In this document: positions 1 to 6,357 of the stretch, in pieces
How the letters are laid out: each line of letters starts with the position of its first letter
Position numbering within the stretch: position 1 is the stretch's first letter
Assembly: GCA_017958895.1 (NCBI GenBank)
Contig: JAGDBT010000044.1
Coordinates: 1-31,919, forward strand
DNA: 31,919 bases
From: Alphaproteobacteria bacterium
Lineage (GTDB): Bacteria > Pseudomonadota > Alphaproteobacteria > RF32 > CAG-239
Direction of reading: 5' to 3'
The notes under the pieces: generated by a model
What the model saw: the letters and a program-made list of their open reading frames with translations, nothing else
Databases searched by the model: none
Told to the model about the DNA's origin: nothing
Made by a program: the position numbers and the translations under genes

Positions 1-12
1 GGCCGGAGAGAA
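1..12. repeat. att-like copy of the tRNA-Leu 3' end, cut by the window edge
   Basis: The first 12 bases are identical, in the same orientation, to 1210-1221, which is the acceptor/T-stem part of the tRNA-Leu gene. The match stops at base 13 and nothing after it reads as a tRNA. A short direct copy of a tRNA 3' end is the usual mark of site-specific integration into that tRNA. The copy probably continues to the left, outside the window. Confidence 0.5.
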
Positions 13-200
13 ACACAGGTTTCAAAATACTAAGTTATTGTTTTAATACATTTTTCACTTCAAAAACTTATCAATGAATGAGTCGTTAATGTTACATAGC
101 AAAGTTATTGATATCTATTCAAATATACTTATTTTTTTCTGATTGACATTTTAAACAAGAATTGTAACATTGGCATTGATACTATGAGAGGATATGCTAA

Positions 201-413
201 ACGGATTTGAAAATCAAAATAATAGAAGAACTTAGAACCAAAGATTTATAAAATAGAATTTATGATACTTCTTTGGAAAGTATAAAAGGTTTAGATGTCA
301 AAACAAGAAGGAAACTTATATTTGATTTGGAGAAAAGTAAAATAATAAAAATTAACCATACAAAACAGATTAATGATGATAATTTTCCTCTTATAATAAG
401 TAGACTGTATTAA
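201..413 (+). pseudogene. Broken small reading frame, unknown function
   Basis: One frame runs from just after a stop at 198-200 to a TAA at 411-413, interrupted by a TAA at 249-251. The part after the interruption encodes about 53 residues rich in Lys, Ile and Asp, ending in ISRLY, with no in-frame ATG and no ribosome binding site. It could be the tail of a decayed cargo gene of the element, or chance openness in AT-rich DNA. The rest of 1-433 holds no other gene I can support. Confidence 0.25.
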
Positions 414-433
414 ATAGCATAAGGATTGAAAAT

Positions 434-922
434 ATGAAAAAACTTTTATTTTGTTTATGTTTCCTAATTTATGGTTGTAGTTATGGACATTATGACTATT
501 TTAGAGACCATTCAAAATCCGCTATAAATAAAAATGGATATACTATAGAAATTGATGATAACATTACCAATTATACTTTGTATGTAAACAATAAATCTAA
601 AAATGATATTGAAATTGATTGGAATAGAACATCATTTATAAGGAATGGTCAAACAGATGGTGGATTTATGTTTGAAGGAATTAAATATATAGATAGAAAC
701 AATCCTAAAAATCCAACAATCATTATGTCTGGGACAAGTAGAGAGATGAATATCTATCCTAATAACCTAGCATATTTTCAACATAATCAATATGGTGGAT
801 GGAAAAATTCTAATATACCTGATGGAGAAAATGGTGTGTATTTAGTATTTAAACAAGGTTCAAAAGAATTCAGAGAAAAATTATTAATTACCAGAACAAC
901 AAAATATGTTACTGATAATTAA
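434..922 (+). CDS. Orphan lipoprotein, 162 aa, unknown function
   Basis: The protein starts with a short signal peptide (two lysines, then a hydrophobic run) ending in I-Y-G-C at residues 12-15. This is a weak lipobox that would place lipid on Cys15. The rest is rich in Asn, Asp, Tyr and Lys, with many short beta-like segments and no motif I recognise. The start is set by AAGG at 421-424. The composition is much more AT-driven than in the genes after 1433, which fits cargo of an integrated element. It stands alone, with a decayed frame upstream and the integrase remnant on the opposite strand downstream. Confidence 0.65.
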   Translation: MKKLLFCLCFLIYGCSYGHYDYFRDHSKSAINKNGYTIEIDDNITNYTLYVNNKSKNDIEIDWNRTSFIRNGQTDGGFMFEGIKYIDRNNPKNPTIIMSGTSREMNIYPNNLAYFQHNQYGGWKNSNIPDGENGVYLVFKQGSKEFREKLLITRTTKYVTDN

Positions 923-960
923 ATTGTTAAATATTTTTCAATACCAATGCCGTTCATCTC

Positions 961-1097
961 TTACAAATTCAATATTTCCAATGCATTTTGAATATTCTTT
1001 GGATTAGTGCAGTAGTATAAATTCCTTATTTCATCGGGATTCTTGCCCTTATGTAATAGGTTGTATTCCTTCTAGCGAGTCGGTTAAATCCGTTCAT
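961..1097 (-). pseudogene. N-terminal remnant of a tyrosine integrase, frameshifted
   Basis: On the minus strand an ATG at 1095-1097, preceded by AAGG, opens a frame reading MNGFNRLARRNTTYYIRARI, then P-M-K and a stop at 1026-1028. The L-x-R-R-x-x-T-Y-Y-x-R-x-R-I-P pattern is typical of the N-terminal domain of many proteobacterial phage-type integrases (DUF6538 type). Moving by one base at the Pro codon continues the expected sequence as PDEIRNLYYCTNPKNIQNAL to a stop at 961-963. The stretch looks shorter than in intact homologues, so an internal deletion is likely. No catalytic domain follows. The position beside the tRNA-Leu 3' end matches an integrase next to its attachment site. Confidence 0.5.
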
Positions 1098-1163
1098 TTT
1101 TGATGCCTTGTATTAAAGGGTTGTGTAATACTTGCTATTTCATATTATTTTTGGATAATTGAA

Positions 1164-1199
1164 TAAAAAATGTATCCCAACTTCAATAAGTTAGGATAC
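1164..1199 (-). terminator. Rho-independent terminator after tRNA-Leu
   Basis: On the minus strand a 12-bp stem (1188-1199 with 1172-1183, one G-T wobble) closes a 4-nt loop and is followed by a run of six T. It begins 5 nt after the CCA end of the tRNA. It therefore lies on the element side of the integration point and was probably supplied by the element. Confidence 0.75.
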
Positions 1200-1203
1200 T
1201 TGA

Positions 1204-1288
1204 TGGTAGGGCCGGAGAGAATCGAACTCTCACTCCCGAGGGAACCAGATTTTGAGTCTGGCGCGTCTACCAGTTCCGCCACAACCCC
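1204..1288 (-). tRNA. tRNA-Leu (anticodon CAA)
   Basis: The minus strand folds as a complete class II tRNA. The acceptor 5' strand is GGGGTTG, the D-arm contains GGCGGAACTGGTAGACGC, the anticodon stem CCAGA/TCTGG holds loop CTCAAAA (anticodon CAA), the variable arm is long, the T-loop is TTCGATT and CCA is encoded. The acceptor stem is unusual: the first pair is G-U and two further pairs are G-U wobbles (positions 5-68 and 6-67). The 3' end is where the element at 1-1203 is integrated. Confidence 0.93.
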
Positions 1289-1303
1289 ATCGGTTATGGA
1301 GTG

Positions 1304-1332
1304 TAAATACTATATTTATTTTAATCCGTCAA
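1304..1332 (-). promoter_or_regulatory. Promoter of tRNA-Leu
   Basis: On the minus strand TTGACG (1327-1332) is followed after 17 bases by TATTTA (1304-1309), about 15 bases before the first tRNA base. The -35 is strong and the -10 is weak. Confidence 0.45.
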
Positions 1333-1393
1333 CACTTTTTTTATTTATTTTGATAATTTTTAACCATTTTTACTTTTATTTTACACAAAATCA

Positions 1394-1402
1394 TGTTATA
1401 CT
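1394..1402 (+). promoter_or_regulatory. Extended -10 promoter of the TPR-methyltransferase gene
   Basis: TG at 1394-1395, one base, then TATACT at 1397-1402 forms an extended -10 element. Transcription would start near 1409, about 24 bases before the TTG start codon. No good -35 is visible. Confidence 0.4.
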
Positions 1403-1432
1403 TTCTCGCAGTTTAATCATTCAGAGGCTACA

Positions 1433-2968
1433 TTGGAAAATTTAGAGCATCAGGCAGCAGTTTTTTTTGGTGAAAAGGAATATGACAAAGCCTTGGAAAT
1501 CTACCAACTTTTGTTTCAGGGAAATCCGAAAAACGAAGGTTATGCCGTTTCTTGCGGAAATTGTTGCGATGCCAAGGGTGACAAAGAAGCCGCTTTAAAT
1601 TATTATAACGAGGCTCTGCACCTCAACCGTAATTCTGAAGCCGCCCTACTCAACCTCTCTACAATTTATTACGAACTTAATGATTTTGATCGTTCCGAAG
1701 AATATGCCCGCAAGGCTCTGAACCTCAATAAAGATAATATCACCGCTTGGCAGAATCTGGCCAATCTGGCCTTTTGTAAGGCCGATTACAATCAAGCCTT
1801 GGATTATTATCAAAAAATGTATGATATAAATCCGAACAGTTATCTGGCCATGGTTAATATTGCCAACACCTATTATAATTTGGGTAAATATGTTTCGGCT
1901 CTGGAATTTGCAAAAAAAGCCATAACGCGCCATCCTTCCAGTGTTGCCGCACACATTTTGGCCGGCAACATTCTCAATGCCATGGGAAAATATGAAAAAT
2001 CCATAGACATGTATACGGCGGCTTTGGATTTGGATAATGATAATTCCGAAATATTGTGTTCGTTAAGTGAAGCCTATCACGCCAGCAACGATTGGGAAAA
2101 TTGTTTGCTTTATACTTGGAAATATCTTAAAAGCGTACCGGAAAAAACTAATGCTTTACACTTAAATTTCGGCTATCTGCTATATGAATGTTTCTCGGAA
2201 AAAAGTGAAGAACTGGCTCAAAAATACGCAGCAAAATGGTTAAAACTGTTTTCTGATAACAAAATAGCCGAACACATGGCAAATGCCATCTTAAAAAGCA
2301 ATCGTTTGCAAGGCTCGGATAATGAGTTCATTAAAGAAACTTTTGATGCTTTTGCTCCGGATTTTGAAAAAACTTTGGCAGATTTGGAATATCAGGCTCC
2401 GAAGTTGGTTTATGACACCTTGAAAAAATATTTGAAAACTTCCCTGTTTACCAAGTGCTTTATTTTAGATTTGGGATGCGGCACCGGTTTGTGCGGTGAA
2501 CAATTGAAGAATCTGGCTGTCAATCGCAAATTGATTGGTGTTGATTTATCGGAAAAGATGTTGGAAATAGCCGAGAAGAAAGGAATTTACAACAAACTTG
2601 TCAATGATGATTTATGCCATTATCTGGAAAACAGCGAATATTTTTATCAGGTTATAGCCGCTTCCGATGTTTTGACCTATTTCGGTGATTTGACCAAGGT
2701 ATTTGTTCGCGTTTCCCGTTGTTTGCTGCCTGAAGGATTGTTTGCTTTCACTTTTTCTGAAAATGAGGAAAATAATTCTGATTTCTTCTTAATGCCGAGC
2801 GGACGCTTTGTACATTCGCCCTCCTACATTGAAAGAGCCTTAAAAAGCTCCGGTTTGCAGATTATTTCCAGTGAAAGACACGTTCTGCGCAACGAGGCGG
2901 AAATCCCTGTTTACGGCTATATCATCATAGCAAAGAAACCGGAATTGGCCAAGCAAATTAACTCCTGA
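1433..2968 (+). CDS. TPR-repeat protein fused to a SAM-dependent methyltransferase
   Basis: The 511-residue protein has tandem TPR helices over roughly residues 1-240, a linker, and a class I methyltransferase domain from about 305 to the end. Motif I is D-L-G-C-G-T-G at 346-352, followed by an acidic strand (GVDLS) typical of SAM binding. This fusion is widespread in alphaproteobacteria as predicted TPR methyltransferases; the substrate is unknown. The TPRs suggest docking on a protein partner, but that is inference. Translation starts at TTG 1433-1435, five bases after AGAGG (1423-1427), and no better ATG lies nearby. The transglutaminase-like gene follows after 14 bases, so the two are probably co-transcribed. 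Confidence 0.88.
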   Translation: MENLEHQAAVFFGEKEYDKALEIYQLLFQGNPKNEGYAVSCGNCCDAKGDKEAALNYYNEALHLNRNSEAALLNLSTIYYELNDFDRSEEYARKALNLNKDNITAWQNLANLAFCKADYNQALDYYQKMYDINPNSYLAMVNIANTYYNLGKYVSALEFAKKAITRHPSSVAAHILAGNILNAMGKYEKSIDMYTAALDLDNDNSEILCSLSEAYHASNDWENCLLYTWKYLKSVPEKTNALHLNFGYLLYECFSEKSEELAQKYAAKWLKLFSDNKIAEHMANAILKSNRLQGSDNEFIKETFDAFAPDFEKTLADLEYQAPKLVYDTLKKYLKTSLFTKCFILDLGCGTGLCGEQLKNLAVNRKLIGVDLSEKMLEIAEKKGIYNKLVNDDLCHYLENSEYFYQVIAASDVLTYFGDLTKVFVRVSRCLLPEGLFAFTFSENEENNSDFFLMPSGRFVHSPSYIERALKSSGLQIISSERHVLRNEAEIPVYGYIIIAKKPELAKQINS

Positions 2969-2982
2969 AACAAGGCTCTGCC

Positions 2983-3666
2983 ATGAAAAAAATTTTTCTG
3001 CTGTGTATCATAATTTTATGTTGTGGCATGGTCGATTCCGCCTTAGCGTCTTCTCAGGCTTTGCATCTGGCAGTTTCTGCTCCGGATTCGCCGCAAATTA
3101 CCAAATATAAATTGGTGGAATATCTGACCAAATCTGCCGACAGCGACTACCAAAAACTTGAAAATATCGCCTATTGGATTGCCACCCATATTGCTTATGA
3201 TGATTATAAATACAACGGCTCGGTAAATTTTAAAGAAGCAAAATATCAATATGATACTTTCAAATATCGCACCGGAATTTGCACCGATTTTGCCAATTTA
3301 TTCAAAGATCTTGCCGATATTGCCAATATCTCCGGAGTTGAGGTGGTTGGCGGATATGTTGTCAAAACCGATAGAATAAAACGTTCTTATAAACGCAAAG
3401 AAATACCGGAGGTCGGTCATGCCTGGAATAAAGTTACTTTGGACGGGCGAAAATTCTTTGTTGACACTACTTATATGTCACACACTTTCTTAAGGGATGG
3501 CACTTCAAGAAAAATATCTTCTTTCAACCATAAAATTGATGTTAAAAGCAATAAGCGCAAACATACGGTTAATACTGAAGTTAACGACTTTTATTTTGAT
3601 TTCACCCCCAAAAAAGAACTAAAAAAATACAATCGCATTCATCTGTTGGATAAATACGTTAAATAG
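2983..3666 (+). CDS. Secreted transglutaminase-like (cysteine protease fold) protein
   Basis: The 227-residue protein has a Sec signal peptide (MKKIFLLCIIILCCGMVDSA, cleavage near residue 22), so it acts in the envelope. A transglutaminase-like core shows the expected triad: Cys100 in R-T-G-I-C-T-D-F-A, His146 in G-H-A-W-N-K, and Asp161 in F-F-V-D-T-T. In bacteria such domains act as proteases, amidases or cross-linkers on peptides or peptidoglycan-linked substrates; the substrate here cannot be read from sequence. It follows the TPR-methyltransferase by 14 bases and ends before a strong hairpin terminator. The C-terminal 50 residues are basic and have no recognised domain. Confidence 0.82.
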   Translation: MKKIFLLCIIILCCGMVDSALASSQALHLAVSAPDSPQITKYKLVEYLTKSADSDYQKLENIAYWIATHIAYDDYKYNGSVNFKEAKYQYDTFKYRTGICTDFANLFKDLADIANISGVEVVGGYVVKTDRIKRSYKRKEIPEVGHAWNKVTLDGRKFFVDTTYMSHTFLRDGTSRKISSFNHKIDVKSNKRKHTVNTEVNDFYFDFTPKKELKKYNRIHLLDKYVK

Positions 3667-3686
3667 CCTTTAGCTCACAAAAGAAA

Positions 3687-3710
3687 AGAGGGTAACTTTC
3701 GCTACCCTCT
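3687..3710. terminator. Terminator between convergent genes
   Basis: An 8-bp stem (3687-3694 with 3703-3710) closes an 8-nt loop. On the plus strand it is followed by AAACTCTTTTT and on the minus strand by TTTCTTTT. It can therefore end both the plus-strand pair 1433-3666 and the minus-strand lipoprotein gene. Confidence 0.75.
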
Positions 3711-3748
3711 AAACTCTTTTTCAGAAAATTTACCAGAATTTAAGTAAA

Positions 3749-4135
3749 TTACATCGGCTGTTGGCTAACCAAAGCCGGGGTTCCGCAATTTCCATCACTG
3801 CAAACTTCATCGCGGTTATACGGACGAGTTTCATATGCAGTAGATTCAAATGTACGTGGTTCATATACCGTGCGGTAAGTTGTGTTCTTATAAACAACCT
3901 TTACCGGTGTTCTTACGGTATATTCTTTAGCTTGGCAACCACCGCAAGTAGAAGCAGGAGCCGGTTGATAAGCTACTTGTTGTACAGGAGCAGGTTTCGG
4001 CTGTTCAGCCACAACCGCACGACCACATCCGCCACGGGCATAACGATAGTTACGATTTTCGTTTGCATCATCGCTGGCGCAAGCCGTCAAGCCGGCGGTC
4101 AAAACCAACACTGATAAATAAAATAAGTTTTTCAT
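3749..4135 (-). CDS. Small cysteine-containing lipoprotein, 128 aa
   Basis: The start at 4133-4135 is chosen because GGAGG (complement of 4141-4145) lies just before it and because it places the signal peptide at the N-terminus. An in-frame ATG at 4175-4177 would bury it. The signal peptide ends in the lipobox L-T-A-C-A, so the protein is a lipoprotein. The mature part has a Pro/Gln-rich stretch, a C-G-G-C motif, a Tyr/Thr/Arg-rich segment with repeated beta-like strands (V-V-Y-K-N-T-T-Y-R-T-V-Y-E-P-R), and C-S-D-G-N-C near the end. Four paired cysteines suggest disulfides. The function is not recognised. It is monocistronic. Confidence 0.75.
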   Translation of the reverse strand: MKNLFYLSVLVLTAGLTACASDDANENRNYRYARGGCGRAVVAEQPKPAPVQQVAYQPAPASTCGGCQAKEYTVRTPVKVVYKNTTYRTVYEPRTFESTAYETRPYNRDEVCSDGNCGTPALVSQQPM

Positions 4136-4448
4136 AAATACCTCCAGTTTATTTCCTGAAAAATTTTGGATCTTCATAACTCTGATTTTATTATTAACAG
4201 ATTTTTAATAATTTGTTAAGTATTTTTTTACTTTTTCTTAAATTTTATACAAAAAAAGTGCATTTTAAGGTGTTTTAGACAAAAATATCAATAATTTTAA
4301 TTATTCTTACATGTTTTCATTTTACTTGTTTAATGCAACATAAATGTTTGTTTTTATTAAATATTATTCAAAATACCCGATTCGCTTTTTCTGCCTTTAT
4401 TGCATATATTAAGCAATAATAAAAAATCAAGTTATTAACAATTTTAAT
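4136..4448. other. AT-rich intergenic stretch
   Basis: This 313-base gap between two minus-strand lipoprotein genes holds the ribosome binding site and a likely promoter of the downstream gene. The rest is AT-rich, with no coding frame and no convincing terminator for the 4449-4946 gene. Confidence 0.5.
4191..4219 (-). promoter_or_regulatory. Putative promoter of the 3749-4135 lipoprotein gene
   Basis: On the minus strand TTAACA (4214-4219) and TAATAA (4191-4196) are separated by 17 bases, giving a leader of about 48 bases. In such AT-rich DNA the match could arise by chance. Confidence 0.35.
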
Positions 4449-4946
4449 TTATTCGAAATTTTTCAGTTCTTCAGCGGTTAAATCAACCTGTTTTCCATCA
4501 ATTATAACATACCCTTTTACGGCATGTCCGTTGTCATAATCGATTTCCATAAACACATTACCCTTTTCATCATAGCTTTCCTGCTTTCCCGAAAGAACAC
4601 CTTCTTTATAGTTCAGCTTTTCATGTATTTTGCCGTCAGGATAATAACGTACCATAGCTCCATCCAACAGGCCTTTACTAAAATTACACTCTGCGGATAA
4701 AACATCATTTTCATCATAAAACTTACCTTCCCCGTTCGGCATGCCGTTCTTACTTTCGACTTCCATTTTTACCGAACCGTTAGGATAATACATTCTGTAA
4801 ATACCGCTGATCGGATTTTCTTCTATATCATAAACCACGCCTTCAATGACCATGGTGTTATTTTCATTGTAAATAACATTTTTCTCTTCCGCCCGGCAAC
4901 CGAACAAAAGACATACGCTCCAAACCAACAAAAAACACTTTCTCAT
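4449..4946 (-). CDS. MORN-repeat (YwqK-like) lipoprotein, 165 aa
   Basis: The N-terminus is a lipoprotein signal peptide ending L-L-F-G-C (Cys17). Residues about 45-145 carry three to four MORN-type repeats of about 23 residues, recognisable by Y-Y-P-N-G, Y-D-E-N-D, Y-Y-P-D-G and Y-D-E-K-G followed by K-x-E-x-x-Y/F-x-x-G. Proteins with this repeat type are often labelled YwqK-family antitoxins, but no toxin gene is adjacent, so that name should not be read as a function. A role as an outer-membrane-anchored binding surface is possible. GAGGGG precedes the ATG at 4944-4946. Confidence 0.78.
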   Translation of the reverse strand: MRKCFLLVWSVCLLFGCRAEEKNVIYNENNTMVIEGVVYDIEENPISGIYRMYYPNGSVKMEVESKNGMPNGEGKFYDENDVLSAECNFSKGLLDGAMVRYYPDGKIHEKLNYKEGVLSGKQESYDEKGNVFMEIDYDNGHAVKGYVIIDGKQVDLTAEELKNFE

Positions 4947-5060
4947 CAGTCCCCTCTGTATAGAAACAATGTTAATCGTTGTGATTATCGCACATAATTT
5001 ATGAAGAATTTCCTAAACTCTCTTTTTTGAGTTCATAAAAAACCCATCAACGCAATTATA

Positions 5061-5330
5061 TTATTGCAAATTTTGGTAATCAGAGTTGAATATCTCAATA
5101 TATGAAGGCGGTTTTTCAGCCAAATCACTTTCTTTTTCGGGTTTTTCTCCGGCGGCTTTAAGCACGGCAGCCGCAAATTCTTTTTTTGCTAAATAAATTA
5201 AAAACAGAGGTCTTTCCAGTTTCAACTTCCCCATAACCTCTTCCAGTGCCTCAAAACTTTCGTAAATAGTTCCGGCAAAAATCAGGCTGTCTTCTAATTT
5301 TACTCTTTCGCTTTCTCTTATTTTCTGCAT
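5061..5330 (-). CDS. Unknown small cytoplasmic protein, 89 aa
   Basis: The ATG at 5328-5330 is preceded by GAGGT at a good distance. The product is charged and mostly helical (MQKIRESERVKLEDSLIF...), without a signal peptide or membrane segment, and has a Lys/Glu/Pro-rich tail from about residue 61. No family is recognised. It is downstream of another small gene (5424-5612) on the same strand with a 93-base gap, so the two may be co-transcribed. The clear ribosome binding site and ordinary codon use support it as real. Confidence 0.55.
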   Translation of the reverse strand: MQKIRESERVKLEDSLIFAGTIYESFEALEEVMGKLKLERPLFLIYLAKKEFAAAVLKAAGEKPEKESDLAEKPPSYIEIFNSDYQNLQ

Positions 5331-5423
5331 TTTTACCTCGCAAAAAAAACACTTGTGTCACGAGGCTTTAGATAATATTTGCCTTACATTAATAAATATA
5401 ACATTTGGTACAACTTGAAATTC

Positions 5424-5612
5424 TCACATAAATATATATCTTTTGCCCTTTTTATCCTGCATTTTTATATTTCCCTTGGGCAAAACATATATATCTCTGT
5501 TCCATCCTTCAATCAGTTCGCTGATACCGATGCTGTCGGAAACAAAATTGCCGGTACTTCTTTTTCTGTATAGATCATAAAAAATAAAATCAGCGACATT
5601 TCTTTGTTGCAT
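5424..5612 (-). CDS. Unknown small protein, 62 aa
   Basis: The start is placed at the ATG 5610-5612 because AAGGAGAG (complement of 5617-5624) sits five bases before it. The longer frame starting at 5663 has no such site and would run through a hairpin (5625-5642). The protein is MQQRNVADFIFYDLYRKRST... with a basic C-terminus (K-K-G-K-R-Y-I-F-M). It has no signal peptide and no recognised family. It may form a short operon with 5061-5330. Confidence 0.5.
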   Translation of the reverse strand: MQQRNVADFIFYDLYRKRSTGNFVSDSIGISELIEGWNRDIYVLPKGNIKMQDKKGKRYIFM

Positions 5613-5725
5613 TTTACTCTCCTTAATGCCGATATAGGCATTTTTTCGGCGGATAAAAGTCATATAGAACTAAAGTATATAGCTATAAGTGCAAAAATTA
5701 TCTTGACGCAAAAATTTATATCCCC

Positions 5726-5753
5726 TTGACTTTTGTTAAATTAAAGATAGAAT
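5726..5753 (+). promoter_or_regulatory. Promoter of the tandem-repeat protein gene
   Basis: TTGACT (5726-5731) and TAGAAT (5748-5753) are separated by 16 bases, both close to sigma-70 consensus. The transcript would start near 5760, about 20 bases before the ATG at 5781, just leaving room for AAGGAG at 5768-5773. Confidence 0.65.
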
Positions 5754-5780
5754 TATTAAATAAAAACAAGGAGTGCTAGA

Positions 5781-6209
5781 ATGAAGATTTTATCTTATTT
5801 TATTGTCGTAACGGCATTAATTATCGGGTTTTCGGCTCAGGCTCGTCGCATAGAATACGGTTATAATGCTCAAGGTGATTATGTACCAAAGAGAATCGGT
5901 AATGAAAACATAGATTACGGTTACAATGCTCAAGGCAATTATGTACCGAAAAAAATCGGCAATCGCAACATAGAATACGGCTACAATGCCCAAGGCGATT
6001 ATGTGCCGAAAAAAATCGGTAATGAAAAGATTGATTACGGTTATAATGCCCAAGGTAACTATGTGCCGAAAAAAATCGGTAACCGCGATATAGATTACGG
6101 TTATAATGCCCAAGGTGATTATGTACCGAAAAGAATCGGCAAGCAAAACATAGATTACGGATATAATCCGCAAGGCGATTACGTACCGGTCGGTTTTTCC
6201 GATTATTGA
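5781..6209 (+). CDS. Secreted protein of six 20-residue tandem repeats
   Basis: The 142-residue product has a Sec signal peptide ending in A-Q-A (residue 21). Nearly all of the mature chain is a tandem repeat with the core Y-G-Y-N-A-Q-G-[DN]-Y-V-P-K-[KR]-I-G-N. There are six copies, the last one diverged (N-P-Q-G, then V-G-F-S-D-Y). Repeats 1 and 3 share G-D...N-E and repeats 2 and 4 share G-N...N-R, so the array probably grew by 40-residue doublings. The composition is Tyr/Gly/Asn-rich and there is no cysteine. Function is not recognised; a surface or matrix structural role is only a guess. It is monocistronic with its own strong promoter and AAGGAG ribosome binding site. Confidence 0.75.
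   Translation: MKILSYFIVVTALIIGFSAQARRIEYGYNAQGDYVPKRIGNENIDYGYNAQGNYVPKKIGNRNIEYGYNAQGDYVPKKIGNEKIDYGYNAQGNYVPKKIGNRDIDYGYNAQGDYVPKRIGKQNIDYGYNPQGDYVPVGFSDY
5850..6190 (+). repeat. Tandem repeat, 60-bp unit, about 5.7 copies
   Basis: The coding DNA repeats every 60 bases in register with the reading frame; the Tyr-Gly-Tyr-Asn codons recur near 5856, 5916, 5976, 6036, 6096 and 6156. Differences are mostly third-position, so the protein repeat is under selection while the DNA copies have drifted. Confidence 0.95.
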
Positions 6210-6270
6210 TTAAAGTTTTTTCCACACCGTTTTTGCATAAAACCCGAATTTCTTTGATTTTCGAACACGC

Positions 6271-6299
6271 TTGACTATTGTCAGGCATCACAATTTATT
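6271..6299 (+). promoter_or_regulatory. Putative promoter of the DsbD-like gene
   Basis: TTGACT (6271-6276) and TTTATT (6294-6299) are separated by 17 bases. The leader of about 50 bases includes a GC-capped palindrome (6329-6346) that overlaps the ribosome binding site. Confidence 0.45.
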
Positions 6300-6357
6300 C
6301 GTAAAACTAATATTTTTTTTATATTTTGCCGCTATATATATAGTGGGGAGATATAAT

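Larger units (their letters stand above)
1..1221. mobile_element. Remnant of an element integrated at tRNA-Leu(CAA)
   Basis: The segment lies between the partial tRNA copy at 1-12 and the real tRNA at 1204-1288. It is more AT-rich than the rest of the window. It contains an orphan lipoprotein gene (434-922), a broken reading frame (201-413), and a decayed integrase start (961-1097) next to the tRNA, where an integrase is expected. No intact recombinase is left. The left boundary is uncertain because the window starts inside the presumed att copy, so the real island may be longer or nested. Confidence 0.5.

Noticed and set aside
1170..1445. 91-codon plus-strand frame
   Set aside because: It runs antisense through the tRNA-Leu gene and the promoter region of the TPR-methyltransferase gene; no ribosome binding site.
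4449..4946. Toxin-antitoxin module based on the YwqK-like annotation
   Set aside because: The protein is a lipoprotein with MORN-type repeats and has no toxin gene next to it.
5850..6190. CRISPR-like array
   Set aside because: The 60-bp units are contiguous and coding, with no unique spacers and no cas genes.
5817..6291. Two long antisense frames (118 and 156 codons) across the tandem-repeat gene
   Set aside because: Open only because the 60-bp unit lacks stops in those frames and is repeated; the plus-strand frame has the signal peptide, promoter and ribosome binding site.
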